Below are positions 1 to 9,398 of a stretch of DNA of 64,000 bases, in pieces (position 1 is the stretch's first letter; each line of letters opens with the position of its first letter). Origin of the DNA: Treponema sp. (GTDB lineage: Bacteria > Spirochaetota > Spirochaetia > Treponematales > Treponemataceae); NCBI GenBank assembly GCA_017548565.1, contig JAFYZU010000036.1, forward strand, positions 1 to 64,000. The letters are read 5' to 3'. Below the pieces are notes generated by a model. It did no database searches and was not told the origin of the DNA. It saw only the letters and a program-made list of their open reading frames with translations. A program made the translations under genes and the position numbers.

Positions 1-297
1 ACTGTATACATTATTGTCAGAAACTGGTCTGATAAATATGCCTATGTTGATATTTATAAGCTTACAGATGAGCTCGAAATGGAGAAAATAACTCCAGACT
101 GGTATGGATCAACTATTCCTGAAAATGAAAAGTTTAAGATTGATTTTACGGATAATGTCTGGGTAAGGGGAAGCAGAATTTATTTTATGAATTCCAGAAA
201 TACAAGCAAGGTTGCCTACAGATATTATGATGTAGCAACAGGTAAGTATTCAACACAACCTGTCTGGATTGAATATGATAAGGTAGTAAAAAGATAA
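1..297 (+). CDS. C-terminal fragment of a protein of unknown function
   Basis: The frame is open from the first base, so this is the last 98 codons of a gene that begins outside the window; the internal ATG at 79 is not the true start. The fragment is rich in Tyr, Asp and Trp with alternating hydrophobic and polar residues, as in beta-strand-rich exported proteins, but no family motif is visible. It ends three bases before the 3' end of the convergent folA gene, with no obvious terminator between them. I do not recognise it and assign no function. Confidence 0.6.
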   Translation, partial: TVYIIVRNWSDKYAYVDIYKLTDELEMEKITPDWYGSTIPENEKFKIDFTDNVWVRGSRIYFMNSRNTSKVAYRYYDVATGKYSTQPVWIEYDKVVKR

Positions 298-300
298 AGT

Positions 301-813
301 CTAGAATCGTTTATAGGTTATATAATCGTATCTTATGCCGTTTTCTTCTTTTTGCTCTGTGCTGATTTTTTTCCAGTGTTTGTTTAATTCGGGAAAAAAT
401 GTATCTCCAGAAAAATCTGCATGAATTTCTGTGGCATAGATTATATCTGCTTTTTTTATTGTCTGCCGGTAAATGCTTTCTCCTCCGCAAATAAGAATTT
501 CAGGGATTTTGCCTGGATTCTGTTTTTTTTCATCCTTTGCAATGGCTTTTACTGCTTTTTTCAGGCTTGTAAACAGTTCGCAGCCAGGGGGACAGTCCTT
601 CATTGTTTTTGAAATTATAACTATTGTGCAGTAGGGCAGGGCGTGACCTATTTCACAGAAGGTTTTGCGTCCCATTATAACTTTTTTACTCCGGCATATT
701 GCTTTAAAACGATTTCTCTCAGAAGGAATGTTCCATGGAATTTTCCCCTGAGAGCCTATGATGCGCGTATTTTTTGTATATGCCGTTAAAAGTGAAATCG
801 TGTATTTTTTCAA
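301..813 (-). CDS. folA: Dihydrofolate reductase
   Basis: Reduces dihydrofolate to tetrahydrofolate with NADPH in the cytoplasm, feeding one-carbon and thymidylate metabolism. The 170-residue length fits the family. Visible motifs are GKIPWN near residues 23-28, an acidic residue in IPSERNRF (Glu where many bacterial enzymes have Asp), the cofactor-loop motif IMGRKTF, and ICGGESIY near residue 110. The start is a TTG one base after the stop of the upstream FlgN-like gene, so translation is probably coupled to the flagellar chaperone genes. The family call is secure. The unusual points are the TTG start and the flagellar operon context. Confidence 0.9.
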   Translation of the reverse strand: MKKYTISLLTAYTKNTRIIGSQGKIPWNIPSERNRFKAICRSKKVIMGRKTFCEIGHALPYCTIVIISKTMKDCPPGCELFTSLKKAVKAIAKDEKKQNPGKIPEILICGGESIYRQTIKKADIIYATEIHADFSGDTFFPELNKHWKKISTEQKEENGIRYDYITYKRF

Positions 814-814
814 C

Positions 815-1288
815 TTAAGCTTCTACTTCGATTAACTGGGCAACTGATTGTTTTGAATAGATGCTTCTTGAATTTTTGTACGGATTCTTGAAGTTGTTAA
901 TCTGAAGCTTGATGTTATCTATGTGTACACGGAGAAGATCTCTGTTAATCTGATTCTGTTTAAGCACTTTTTCCTGAAGGCTTGAAAGCTCATTCTGGAT
1001 TTTTGCGATAGATTCGCTTTCTTCTTTACTGTCATTAACGGAAGCACTTCTGTACATTCTTTTCATAGGAACTATAACTTTCTGGAGATTTGCAATGTTT
1101 TTAACAACCTGCTGTTCAAGTTCTGTGTGTGCGAGCAGAGCCTCTGGATTTTCAGATGCAATTGAATCCTGTTGTTTTTCGAGAACGAGTAAATATTCTT
1201 CGAATTTTGAACGCTGCTGTTCAAGCAGTGATTTGAATTTTCGTAATAATGCTACTCTTTCGTCTAATTCTTCTTTTGAAATGTCCAT
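815..1288 (-). CDS. FlgN-like flagellar export chaperone
   Basis: A 157-residue protein that is almost entirely charged, Gln/Glu-rich coiled coil (about residues 5-135), with no signal peptide or membrane segment. Length, helical character and position next to fliS match FlgN, the chaperone for the hook-filament junction proteins FlgK and FlgL. A good Shine-Dalgarno (GGGAGGA) precedes the ATG. It sits between fliS and folA on the same strand with short spacing, so the three are probably co-transcribed. FlgN proteins diverge strongly in sequence, so the call rests on context and helix pattern more than on motifs. An alternative is another flagellar coiled-coil protein. Confidence 0.6.
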   Translation of the reverse strand: MDISKEELDERVALLRKFKSLLEQQRSKFEEYLLVLEKQQDSIASENPEALLAHTELEQQVVKNIANLQKVIVPMKRMYRSASVNDSKEESESIAKIQNELSSLQEKVLKQNQINRDLLRVHIDNIKLQINNFKNPYKNSRSIYSKQSVAQLIEVEA

Positions 1289-1312
1289 AATAGTTCCTCC
1301 CAGAATACTATT

Positions 1313-1753
1313 TTATCCTTCTATATTGACAGCGCTCTGAACTTTTGCTGCGGGTGCATTTGCCGTGCTGTTTGAAACCTGTCTCCAGCATTCACCGAGT
1401 TGTGAAACCATTGTTAAGATAGATTCCAGTTTTTTTCTGTCTTTATTGATTCCGGCATTTATAAGCTCCTGATTAAAGTAGATATAAAGTGCCATTAAAT
1501 TCTTAGAAATATCTCCGCCTTTGTCCATATCTAAAGAAACCTGCAATTCTGTGATTATTGCCTGTGTTTTTTGAATTGCAATGCCGAATTTCTCAATATT
1601 TGAAGGCAGAATCGTATCATTCTGTTCAAAATAACTTAAAGCTGTTGTAAGTTGTTTTGCAGCTCCCTCGTATAAAAGCACAACTAATCTTCCCTGACTT
1701 GCCGTACTTACGTTTGTTTTCTGGTATGCACTGTATGCATTTGTATATCCCAT
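1313..1753 (-). CDS. fliS: Flagellar export chaperone FliS
   Basis: Binds the C-terminus of flagellin in the cytoplasm, keeping it unpolymerised until export. The family signature is clear at the N-terminus: an AYSAYQKT segment, then a QGRLVVLLYEGA helix, and later a KNLMALYIYFNQEL helix. I start it at the ATG at 1753 because AGGGAGGT lies just upstream; the longer frame to 1783 would place that ribosome-binding site inside the gene. Length is then 146 residues, slightly long for the family (about 125-135). It is the first gene of the reverse block fliS - flgN-like - folA and is divergent from ftsH. Confidence 0.92.
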   Translation of the reverse strand: MGYTNAYSAYQKTNVSTASQGRLVVLLYEGAAKQLTTALSYFEQNDTILPSNIEKFGIAIQKTQAIITELQVSLDMDKGGDISKNLMALYIYFNQELINAGINKDRKKLESILTMVSQLGECWRQVSNSTANAPAAKVQSAVNIEG

Positions 1754-1913
1754 CTTAGACCTCCCTGGAATAGTATGGTACATCTTGATTGTCGGAATCT
1801 GAAAAATTTACTTTAGAAAAAAATAAAAAAAATATGAAAATTTTTAGTGGAAAAAAAGCCGTATCTTCATTATATTTATATAGTACATTTGTTTATTATG
1901 TTAAGGAAAGTTT

Positions 1914-3968
1914 ATGGCTAAAGACCAGAATAATTTAAGCAGCAATAATAATGATGAAAACGATCCGTACAAGTTTTTTAAATTTGCAGGTCCTGAGCAT
2001 CAGAAAAATAAAAACAACAATAAAAAGAAAAATAAAGGCAATCCTTTTTTCTTTATCCTCATTGCAATCATAACCTGTGTGGCAATCGGCAGTCTTTTCT
2101 TTAATTCAAAATATGATGATTCAATTGAATTTTCAGAATTCAGAAAAAAGGTAGAAAGCGGACAGATTGTTGAAGTTCAGATTGAACAGGATACTGTTAC
2201 AGGCTATGGTCCTGTAATTTCGGTACCTGTCACTGATTCAAAGGGACTTTCATCTCTTTTTAAATCAGATTCACAGGTTCAGCGCGATATTTATAAAAGT
2301 TCTATAATTGGAGTAAAGGACAGTTTTCTTGAGCTTCTTGATGAAAAAAATGTCCGATATAAGTTCGTAAATCCAAAACCGAATTATCTTCTTTCGCTTT
2401 TATACAGCTTCGGACCTCTTATCCTTATTATCCTTATTTCTGTATTTATGTTCAGGAAGATGGGCAGTGGAACAGGCGGTGGAGTCGGCAGCATTTTTAA
2501 CGTCGGTTCAAGCCGTGCAAAGGTTGTTGAAGAAGGCAAAATAAAGACCCGCTTTGCTGATGTTGCCGGTGTTGATGAAGCAAAGGATGAACTTGTAGAA
2601 GTAGTTGATTTTCTTAAATCGCCTAAAAAATATACGGATATCGGTGGTAAAATTCCAAAGGGTGTTCTTTTAGTCGGAGATCCTGGAACCGGTAAGACTC
2701 TTCTTGCACGTGCAGTTGCCGGTGAAGCGGGAGTTCCTTTCTTTACTATCAGCGGATCTGACTTTGTCGAAATGTTTGTCGGTGTCGGAGCCAGTCGTGT
2801 AAGGGATCTTTTCAAGCAGGCACGTGAGAAAGCACCTTGTATTATTTTTATTGATGAAATTGATGCTCTCGCAAAAAGCAGGGCAAATGGTTTTTCATCG
2901 AACGATGAACGTGAACAGACTTTGAATCAGCTTTTAGTAGAGATGGATGGTTTTGATAACGAAAAGGGACTTATTGTTCTTGCCGCTACAAACCGTGTAG
3001 ATGTTCTTGATCCTGCAATCCTTCGTCCAGGCCGCTTTGACCGTCAGGTACCGGTAGAAAAGCCTGATGTAAAAGGTCGTGAAGAAATTTTACGCATTCA
3101 CGCAAAGAATGTTAAGCTTGAGGATGATGTTGATTTTGAATCTGTTGCTCATGGAACGACAGGTTTTGCGGGGGCGGACCTTGCGAATGTAGTTAATGAA
3201 GCAGCCCTTCTTGCAGTAAGAAACGGTCGTAAAAAAGTCACTATGGAAGATTTTAATGATGCCATCGATAAAGTCAGCATAGGTCTTAAGAAAAAATCAC
3301 GTAAGGATAATAAACGTGAGATTAAAATTATCTCTGTTCATGAAACTGGACATGCTCTTGTTGCGGCATTTATTCCTGAGCATGAACCGGTTAATAAAAT
3401 CACGGTTGTTCCAAGAAGTAATGGTGTCGGTGGCTTTACACAGTACCGCGATAAGGATGAAAAATTCTTATATACGCAGAAGGATATCATAAACGAGGTA
3501 GACAGTCTGCTTGGCGGACGTGCGGCAGAACAGATTATCCTTAACGATATTTCTACCGGCGCTTCCAACGATATTGCACGTGCAACAGAAATGATTAAGC
3601 GCATGATTACAGATTTCGGTATGTCTAAGAAATTTAAAAACATGACGCTTGGAAAAGGTGTTCTCGGTAACAGAGGCGGAGAACCTAATCTTGTCCGTGA
3701 ATTCAGTGAAGAAACACAGAATTATATTGATGAAGAAATTGCCCGCATAATGGATGAACGTTATAACAGAGTCGTAAAGCTTCTTTCAAAGCATAAGGAA
3801 CTGCTAGAATATATTTCAAATGTTCTTGTTGAAAAAGAAACTATCGATGGAAAGCAATTCTATGAAATAGTAAATGCAGAAAAGAACTGCAAGGTTCCGG
3901 CTGCTTCAGATAATTCTAAAAAATCATCTTCAAAACAGAAGAGTAAGTCAGTTGACGTAAAAGAGTAA
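1914..3968 (+). CDS. ftsH: ATP-dependent zinc metalloprotease FtsH
   Basis: Membrane-anchored AAA+ protease that extracts and degrades misfolded membrane proteins and short-lived regulators. Order of parts: a charged Asn/Lys-rich N-terminus, a membrane segment near residues 44-62, a periplasmic domain, a second membrane segment near 158-181, then the AAA domain with Walker A GDPGTGKT (255-262), Walker B IIFIDEID and the second region of homology ending RPGRFDR. The protease zinc motif is HETGH (476-480), where HEAGH is more usual. The Ser/Lys-rich tail is likely disordered. Length of 684 is normal. An AAGGAAAG ribosome-binding site supports the start. Confidence 0.97.
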   Translation: MAKDQNNLSSNNNDENDPYKFFKFAGPEHQKNKNNNKKKNKGNPFFFILIAIITCVAIGSLFFNSKYDDSIEFSEFRKKVESGQIVEVQIEQDTVTGYGPVISVPVTDSKGLSSLFKSDSQVQRDIYKSSIIGVKDSFLELLDEKNVRYKFVNPKPNYLLSLLYSFGPLILIILISVFMFRKMGSGTGGGVGSIFNVGSSRAKVVEEGKIKTRFADVAGVDEAKDELVEVVDFLKSPKKYTDIGGKIPKGVLLVGDPGTGKTLLARAVAGEAGVPFFTISGSDFVEMFVGVGASRVRDLFKQAREKAPCIIFIDEIDALAKSRANGFSSNDEREQTLNQLLVEMDGFDNEKGLIVLAATNRVDVLDPAILRPGRFDRQVPVEKPDVKGREEILRIHAKNVKLEDDVDFESVAHGTTGFAGADLANVVNEAALLAVRNGRKKVTMEDFNDAIDKVSIGLKKKSRKDNKREIKIISVHETGHALVAAFIPEHEPVNKITVVPRSNGVGGFTQYRDKDEKFLYTQKDIINEVDSLLGGRAAEQIILNDISTGASNDIARATEMIKRMITDFGMSKKFKNMTLGKGVLGNRGGEPNLVREFSEETQNYIDEEIARIMDERYNRVVKLLSKHKELLEYISNVLVEKETIDGKQFYEIVNAEKNCKVPAASDNSKKSSSKQKSKSVDVKE

Positions 3969-3997
3969 CTGTTCTAAAATAAATAAGGTTAACCATT

Positions 3998-4645
3998 ATG
4001 AAAAAATTATTTATTTGTTTATTTATTTTATCTGCCTGTGCATTTAATTTGAGTTCACAGGGAATTACTACCGCGAGTGCATATTTTAAATCTGTTTCTG
4101 AATACTATGCATCGTTTAAAGATTACGAAGCAGATTTTAATATTACAATCAATGGTAAAGAAACATATGGTGTTCTTTCATTTAAGGCACCTAATTTCAT
4201 CCGTCTTGATTATACAAAACCTGCAAATCAGGTAATCTGCTACAACGGCGATATGCTTACAATGTATCTTCCTGATTCATCGGCTGTTCTTCAGCAGCAG
4301 GCAAAATCCGGTGGTTCTGCACAGGGACTTGCATTGATGAGTCGTTATTATACTGTTGCCTATGAAACCGGTCAGGCACCTGTTCCTCTTGATTCATCTT
4401 CAGATGAAATGGTCGTAAAATTTATTCTGCACAGTAAGGGTGGTGAAGCATTCAGATATATCAAGCTTGCTGTAAATCCTGAGACAAAATTAATCAGAAG
4501 GCTTGAAGCTGTAACTCCCGGCGGAATTTCATTTATTTTTAATTTCCTGGCATACAGGATCAATACGGGCATTTCAGAAAACAGATTTATTTATGATGCT
4601 CCATCATCTGCTAATAATTTGAACAACTTCCTGTTTACGGAGTAA
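3998..4645 (+). CDS. lolA: LolA-like outer-membrane lipoprotein carrier protein
   Basis: A 215-residue exported protein with a signal peptide (about residues 1-20) followed by a fold typical of LolA: an early YFKSVSEYYASFKDYEADF helix, then a strand with KAPNFIRLDYTKP, corresponding to the family's 'P..fr..y..P' region, then repeated beta strands. LolA ferries lipoproteins across the periplasm to the outer membrane, which fits a double-membrane spirochaete. It lies 29 bp after ftsH and 6 bp before the RodZ-like gene, probably in one operon. The fold call is good; specificity for lipoproteins is inferred. Confidence 0.75.
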   Translation: MKKLFICLFILSACAFNLSSQGITTASAYFKSVSEYYASFKDYEADFNITINGKETYGVLSFKAPNFIRLDYTKPANQVICYNGDMLTMYLPDSSAVLQQQAKSGGSAQGLALMSRYYTVAYETGQAPVPLDSSSDEMVVKFILHSKGGEAFRYIKLAVNPETKLIRRLEAVTPGGISFIFNFLAYRINTGISENRFIYDAPSSANNLNNFLFTE

Positions 4646-4651
4646 CTTGAA

Positions 4652-5740
4652 ATGAATAGTTTTGGAGAAATACTGAAGAATAAGCGTACAGAAAAAGGTC
4701 TCGATTTAGATAAGATTGCAAGGGATATTTCAATTGATAAAAGATACCTTCAGGGGCTTGAAGATGAAGATAATTCTGCATTCCCCGGTGAAGCTTATAT
4801 GATTGGTTTCCTCAGAAACTATTCGAATTATCTTGAGCTTGATACTGCATTAATGCTTAAGCTTTATAACAACAAGAAAATTCAGGAATCTCCTGTTCCA
4901 ATTGAGCTTACTGCACGTCATAGACCTGCATGGCTTTTACCGGCAATCATTACCCCGATTGCACTGGTTGTTGGAGTTATACTTATTGTTTCAATATGTC
5001 TTATCAAAAAACATAAGGCAATTGATGATCCTTCGGTAGTAGTTTCAAGCAAGGTTAAGAACAAGAAATATGAGCTTGACGATTCAAAATTCAGTGAACG
5101 TATTTATAAGGGTGATCAGCTTATTGTTCCTACCGATAACGGTCAGATTATTCTTACAGTTCAGAATACGCTTTCTTCTCTTGGACTTGAAACTCCATCG
5201 GGTGTTTTCTATACAGATCTTGCAGAAGAATCAGAAATTGATATTAACGGTGATTCGAATCCGGATTTAATAGTTTATGTTTCAGATCTTTCGTATACCG
5301 ACGAAGGACGTGGTGCAGAGGTAAGCGTTCTTCTGCGGCATGGAGTTCCGAACGAAGCATCGAATGTTTATGTTGATGAAATTCCATTTGTCGATGAAGT
5401 AAGGTCTAAACATCCTCAGAAAGTCATTATTGAAGATAACCGTGCATATCCGTTTACAGTTAATGCTTCATTCCGTGGTGCATGTCTTTTCAGAAACAAG
5501 GCAGATTCCCAGAGTTCTGTAGAAACTTATTTCTCAAGCGGTGAAGTCTTTACTGCTACTCCTCATAATGGCATCAGATTGTGGATGTCTAACAGTAATA
5601 CTGTAAAAATTACTATTATTGCAGACTCAAAGAGCTTTGATCTTGATATCGGTGTCGCAGGACACGTTCTGGTAGAAGATATCAAATGGATTAAAGATAC
5701 AGATGGACGTTACCGTCTTGTGGTTATAGAACTTGATTAA
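4652..5740 (+). CDS. RodZ-like protein: cytoplasmic HTH domain, one membrane segment, periplasmic domain
   Basis: Residues 1-70 form a Cro/C1-type helix-turn-helix of the RodZ kind (FGEILKNKRTEKGLDLDKIA, then FPGEAYMIGFLRNYSNYL). One membrane segment follows at about 93-115, then a roughly 245-residue periplasmic part. RodZ links the MreB cytoskeleton to the wall synthesis machinery, and the 'xxG(E/T)xYxxGFLRxYA' pattern is characteristic. The periplasmic region is longer than usual and ends in a beta-rich segment resembling the DUF4115 tail. It overlaps rimO by 8 bp, indicating translational coupling. Confidence 0.75.
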   Translation: MNSFGEILKNKRTEKGLDLDKIARDISIDKRYLQGLEDEDNSAFPGEAYMIGFLRNYSNYLELDTALMLKLYNNKKIQESPVPIELTARHRPAWLLPAIITPIALVVGVILIVSICLIKKHKAIDDPSVVVSSKVKNKKYELDDSKFSERIYKGDQLIVPTDNGQIILTVQNTLSSLGLETPSGVFYTDLAEESEIDINGDSNPDLIVYVSDLSYTDEGRGAEVSVLLRHGVPNEASNVYVDEIPFVDEVRSKHPQKVIIEDNRAYPFTVNASFRGACLFRNKADSQSSVETYFSSGEVFTATPHNGIRLWMSNSNTVKITIIADSKSFDLDIGVAGHVLVEDIKWIKDTDGRYRLVVIELD

Positions 5741-7172
5741 ATCCGTTGTAAAATTTTTCATCGATCAGCATGGTTGTGCTAAAAATCAGACTGACGCAGA
5801 ACTCATTACAGGCTTTCTGGTAAAGAATGGATTTGAAATAACATTTAATCCTGAACAGGCAGATTATATAATCATCAATTCATGCGGATTTATCAATTCT
5901 GCAAAGAAAGAATCAATTGATGCAATTTACAGTGCGTCGAAAAATTATCCGGATGCAAAAATCATTTTAACAGGGTGCCTTGCAGAGCGTTACAGCGATG
6001 AGCTTTTTGAATCGATTCCTGAACTTGCAGGCGTATTCGGAAACGGTAATCTTTCGAAAATCGCAGATTTTATCGATGAATGTGAAAAAAAACGTACAAA
6101 AGCAGTGTTTCCGCAGACAGGAATCTGTGAAGGTGAAAAATCTGTTCGTTTTGGTTTTAAGGGCTCTGCTTATGTGAAAATTACCGAGGGATGTTCGAAT
6201 CACTGTTCATTCTGTGCCATTCCTTTAATCCGCGGGGAATTAAGAAGCCGTAAAGCAGTTTATATTCTGGAAGAAATACAAGCTCTTGTAAAAAAAGGAG
6301 TGTATGAAATAAATCTTATAGGTCAGGATATTGCGGCGTATGGAACAGGTCTTGAGGATGAAAATCTGTTTGAAAAAACATCCCTCGAAAAAAATCAATA
6401 TAACAGAAGGCTTGAAAACTGTTCGAAAGGTGTTTCTGCCTTATCGCTTCTTTTAATTCTTATCAGTCAGATACAGGGAGATTTTATTGTCAGACTTCTT
6501 TATATTCATCCGGATCATTTTAATTTTGATATTATCGCTCAAATAAATAAAGATAAGAGAATCGTTCATTATTTTGACATTCCTTTTCAGAGCGGAGATG
6601 ATGAAGTTATTAGAGCGATGAACAGAAGCGGTACAAAAAAATCCTATGAAGAATTTATTGTAAAGCTTCGAAGAGAACTTCCTGATATGGTTTTAAGGAC
6701 GACTTTTTTAACCGGTTTTCCAGGTGAAACAGACAGTGCCTTTGATAATACCCTTGATTTTTTAAAGAATATAAAGCCTCATTGGTCGGGAACCTTTGCA
6801 TACAGTCGTGAAGAAGATACTCCCGCTTATGTTATGAAAAAAAGAATCCCTTTAAAAACTGCAAATGAAAGGTGCAGGATTCTCGAAAAACAGCAGTTGT
6901 CCTTTACGACAGAAAGGCTTGAGCATTACAGGGGACAGACTCTGCGTGTTCTTGTTGAAGAATTGATTGAGTCAGACAATAATGCAGATGATTACGAAGG
7001 ACTTGCAATAGGACGTTCATGGTTTCAGGCGCCAGAAGTAGACGGTGCAGTTGTAATCAGATTTGATAAGGATGATGAAAAATACATAAAGGAAGGAATG
7101 GTAGTTACGGTAGAGGTTATTGCCTGTACCGGTGTTGATCTGGATTCACGATTTGTAAGACCGGAGGCATGA
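5733..7172 (+). CDS. rimO: Ribosomal protein S12 methylthiotransferase RimO
   Basis: Radical-SAM enzyme that methylthiolates the conserved Asp of ribosomal protein S12. The N-terminal MTTase domain has the first cluster Cys at residue 15 (HGCAKNQTD). The radical-SAM cluster is CSNHCSFC with Cys154, Cys158 and Cys161. A C-terminal TRAM domain covers roughly the last 65 residues. The start is a TTG overlapping the rodZ-like gene by 8 bp. At 479 residues it is somewhat longer than common RimO (about 430-440). The extra length includes an insertion near residues 208-235, just before the SQIQGDFIVRLLYIHP segment. RimO is favoured over MiaB by the HGCAKN start and the S12-type core, at good confidence. 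Confidence 0.9.
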   Translation: MIKSVVKFFIDQHGCAKNQTDAELITGFLVKNGFEITFNPEQADYIIINSCGFINSAKKESIDAIYSASKNYPDAKIILTGCLAERYSDELFESIPELAGVFGNGNLSKIADFIDECEKKRTKAVFPQTGICEGEKSVRFGFKGSAYVKITEGCSNHCSFCAIPLIRGELRSRKAVYILEEIQALVKKGVYEINLIGQDIAAYGTGLEDENLFEKTSLEKNQYNRRLENCSKGVSALSLLLILISQIQGDFIVRLLYIHPDHFNFDIIAQINKDKRIVHYFDIPFQSGDDEVIRAMNRSGTKKSYEEFIVKLRRELPDMVLRTTFLTGFPGETDSAFDNTLDFLKNIKPHWSGTFAYSREEDTPAYVMKKRIPLKTANERCRILEKQQLSFTTERLEHYRGQTLRVLVEELIESDNNADDYEGLAIGRSWFQAPEVDGAVVIRFDKDDEKYIKEGMVVTVEVIACTGVDLDSRFVRPEA

Positions 7173-9397
7173 TGGAAGAATATTTAACTGTATTAAATGA
7201 GCAGCAGCGTGAGGCGGTTGTCCACGAGGGGTCTCCGCTTTTGATTCTTGCAGGTGCCGGTTCGGGAAAAACCCGTGTTATAACTACCAAGATTGCATAT
7301 CTGATTAATCAGAAAAATGTAGAACCTTATTCCATTCTTGCGGTGACTTTTACAAAAAAAGCGGCTGCTGAAATGAAGCAAAGGGCTGCTGCCATTGAAC
7401 CTCGGAGTGAAGGCTCGCAGATAAGGACTTTCCATTCTTTCGGTTCGTGGTTTTTAAGAAAGTACAGCGATGAAGCCGGTCTTGAGAAAAATTTTACCGT
7501 TTATGATGATGATGATATGGCCGTCCTTGTCCGCAAGGCAGATCCGTCGCTTTCAACAAAAGAAGCAAAGATAGCGGCAAAACAGATTTCGCTTGCAAAG
7601 GATTATTGTCTTTTACCGGAGGATGATCTTTCGTTTTTACAAAGTGAATTTGACATAAATACAATTTATTCTGAATATCAGAAAAAGCTCAGGGCATGTG
7701 GAAACGTCGATTTCGGCGATCTGATTATGCTGCCGTATCTTGTAATGCAGAAGGAACCGATGGTTGCCCGTCAGATTCATAATCGTTTTAAAGTAATAAT
7801 GGTTGATGAATATCAGGATTCGAATATCGCCCAATATAAGCTTTTACAGAAGCTTTCGGGTGTTGAAGAAGGAAATGACTGTTATGTATGCGTTGTCGGA
7901 GATGATGATCAGTCCATCTATCATTTCCGTGGCGCCGAAGTTCAGAATATTCTGTCGTTTTCCGATAAATTCCCTGGTACACAGATTATCAGGCTTGAAA
8001 GAAATTACCGTTCAACTTCAAAAATCCTTGAAGCGGCAAGTCTTGTCGTATCAAAAAATGAAAATCGTCTCGGAAAAACGCTTGTTGCAGAACGTTCAGG
8101 AGGCGGTAGTCCGGTGCTTGCATTTTTACCAGGTTATGAGGATGAAGGGCCTTTCTGTTCAAGTTTAATCAAAAAATCAATAAAGGATGGGGCGTGTTAC
8201 AGTGACTGGGCAATTATGTACAGGACAAATGCACAGTCTTTGAATTTTGAAAAAGCTTTTGTTAAAAATAAGATACCTTATGTAGTTGTTGGTTCCCTTA
8301 AATTCTTTGAACGTGAAGAAATAAAGGATGCCCTTGCATATATCTCGCTTTTTTCAAATCCGAGGGATGAGGTTTCTTTCAGAAGGATTATAAATAAACC
8401 TTCTCGTGGAATCGGTGAAAAAACTCAGGACAAGCTTTTAGCGCTTTCAGAAAAAACATTGACTGATGAAAACGGTCAGACGGTTGTTACTTATAACAAT
8501 CTTTTGGAATCAATGGCAGAAAATAAGGATTGTGTTTCTAAAAAAGCGGCAGAAGGAATAGATTGTTTTGTAAGACTTTATGAGGGAGCTGCGAAAATCC
8601 TTGAAGAAAAAGAAGAAAAAAAACTTTCTGATTTACTTAAATATTTTATTGAAGGCTCAGAGCTCGATAAACATCACAGGGCCGGGGATGAAGTTGAAGG
8701 TACGACACGTGAATTAAACCTTCAGGAGCTTGTAAATAATGCTGCCGGTTATGAATGCAGTCTTACTGGGCTTACAGAATTTTTAGATTCAATTAATCGT
8801 GACCGCACCCTTGAAAAATCAGATGAACAGCTGCCCGATGATGCAGTAACGCTAATTACTCTTCATAATACGAAGGGTCTGGAATATAACAGAGTCATCA
8901 TCACTGGACTTGAAGATGGAATCTTTCCGCGGAACGATAAAACCGGTGATAGTCTTGAAGAAGAAAGACGTCTTTTTTATGTAGGAATTACCCGTGCAAA
9001 GGATGAACTTTATATTACAAGCTGTGCACAGCGGTATCTGTATGGAAGCCTTCAGTATTCTGTTCCAAGTAAATTCATTAAGGATTTTGATGAAAGCCTT
9101 TTTACGATAATCGGAAATCCTCCGTCTTCGAAAATGAACGGTGGTTTTTATGGCGGTTATGGATACGGATATGGAAGCGGCCGCGAAGAATATTCAGATT
9201 ACGGCGATAAAGCGGCTCTTGCAAAAAAATGGTGTAAGGGGACTCAAATCTATCATGACGAATACGGATACGGAAGGATTATAAATACCGAACTTACCGG
9301 TGACGATGAACTGATAATTGAAGTACAATTTGAAAATAATTTGACAAAAAAATTCCTGCCTGAATATCAGGCAAAGAATCTTGAAATCATAAAATAG
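7169..9397 (+). CDS. UvrD/PcrA-type superfamily 1 DNA helicase
   Basis: 3'-5' helicase for nucleotide-excision and mismatch repair and for removing recombinase from DNA. Motifs in order: Q-motif LNEQQREAV (9-17), Walker A GAGSGKT (29-35), motif II DEYQDSN, motif III GDDDQSIYHFRGA, motif V TLHNTKGLEY and motif VI YVGITRAKDEL. A Gly/Tyr-rich linker near residues 650-670 (DNA 9140-9200) joins the core to a small C-terminal beta domain, as in PcrA. Length of 742 is normal. The start overlaps the rimO stop as ATGA. It converges on the OmpA-family gene with a single base between stops. Confidence 0.92.
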   Translation: MMEEYLTVLNEQQREAVVHEGSPLLILAGAGSGKTRVITTKIAYLINQKNVEPYSILAVTFTKKAAAEMKQRAAAIEPRSEGSQIRTFHSFGSWFLRKYSDEAGLEKNFTVYDDDDMAVLVRKADPSLSTKEAKIAAKQISLAKDYCLLPEDDLSFLQSEFDINTIYSEYQKKLRACGNVDFGDLIMLPYLVMQKEPMVARQIHNRFKVIMVDEYQDSNIAQYKLLQKLSGVEEGNDCYVCVVGDDDQSIYHFRGAEVQNILSFSDKFPGTQIIRLERNYRSTSKILEAASLVVSKNENRLGKTLVAERSGGGSPVLAFLPGYEDEGPFCSSLIKKSIKDGACYSDWAIMYRTNAQSLNFEKAFVKNKIPYVVVGSLKFFEREEIKDALAYISLFSNPRDEVSFRRIINKPSRGIGEKTQDKLLALSEKTLTDENGQTVVTYNNLLESMAENKDCVSKKAAEGIDCFVRLYEGAAKILEEKEEKKLSDLLKYFIEGSELDKHHRAGDEVEGTTRELNLQELVNNAAGYECSLTGLTEFLDSINRDRTLEKSDEQLPDDAVTLITLHNTKGLEYNRVIITGLEDGIFPRNDKTGDSLEEERRLFYVGITRAKDELYITSCAQRYLYGSLQYSVPSKFIKDFDESLFTIIGNPPSSKMNGGFYGGYGYGYGSGREEYSDYGDKAALAKKWCKGTQIYHDEYGYGRIINTELTGDDELIIEVQFENNLTKKFLPEYQAKNLEIIK

Positions 9398-9398
9398 A

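Noticed and set aside
2384-2815. 143-codon frame antisense to ftsH
   Set aside because: It lies wholly over the conserved AAA domain of ftsH, and its Pro/Thr/Ser-rich product is typical of shadow frames.
9140-9200. Apparent short tandem repeat in the helicase gene
   Set aside because: It encodes the Gly/Tyr-rich flexible linker before the C-terminal domain, in frame, so it is coding low complexity and not a repeat element.
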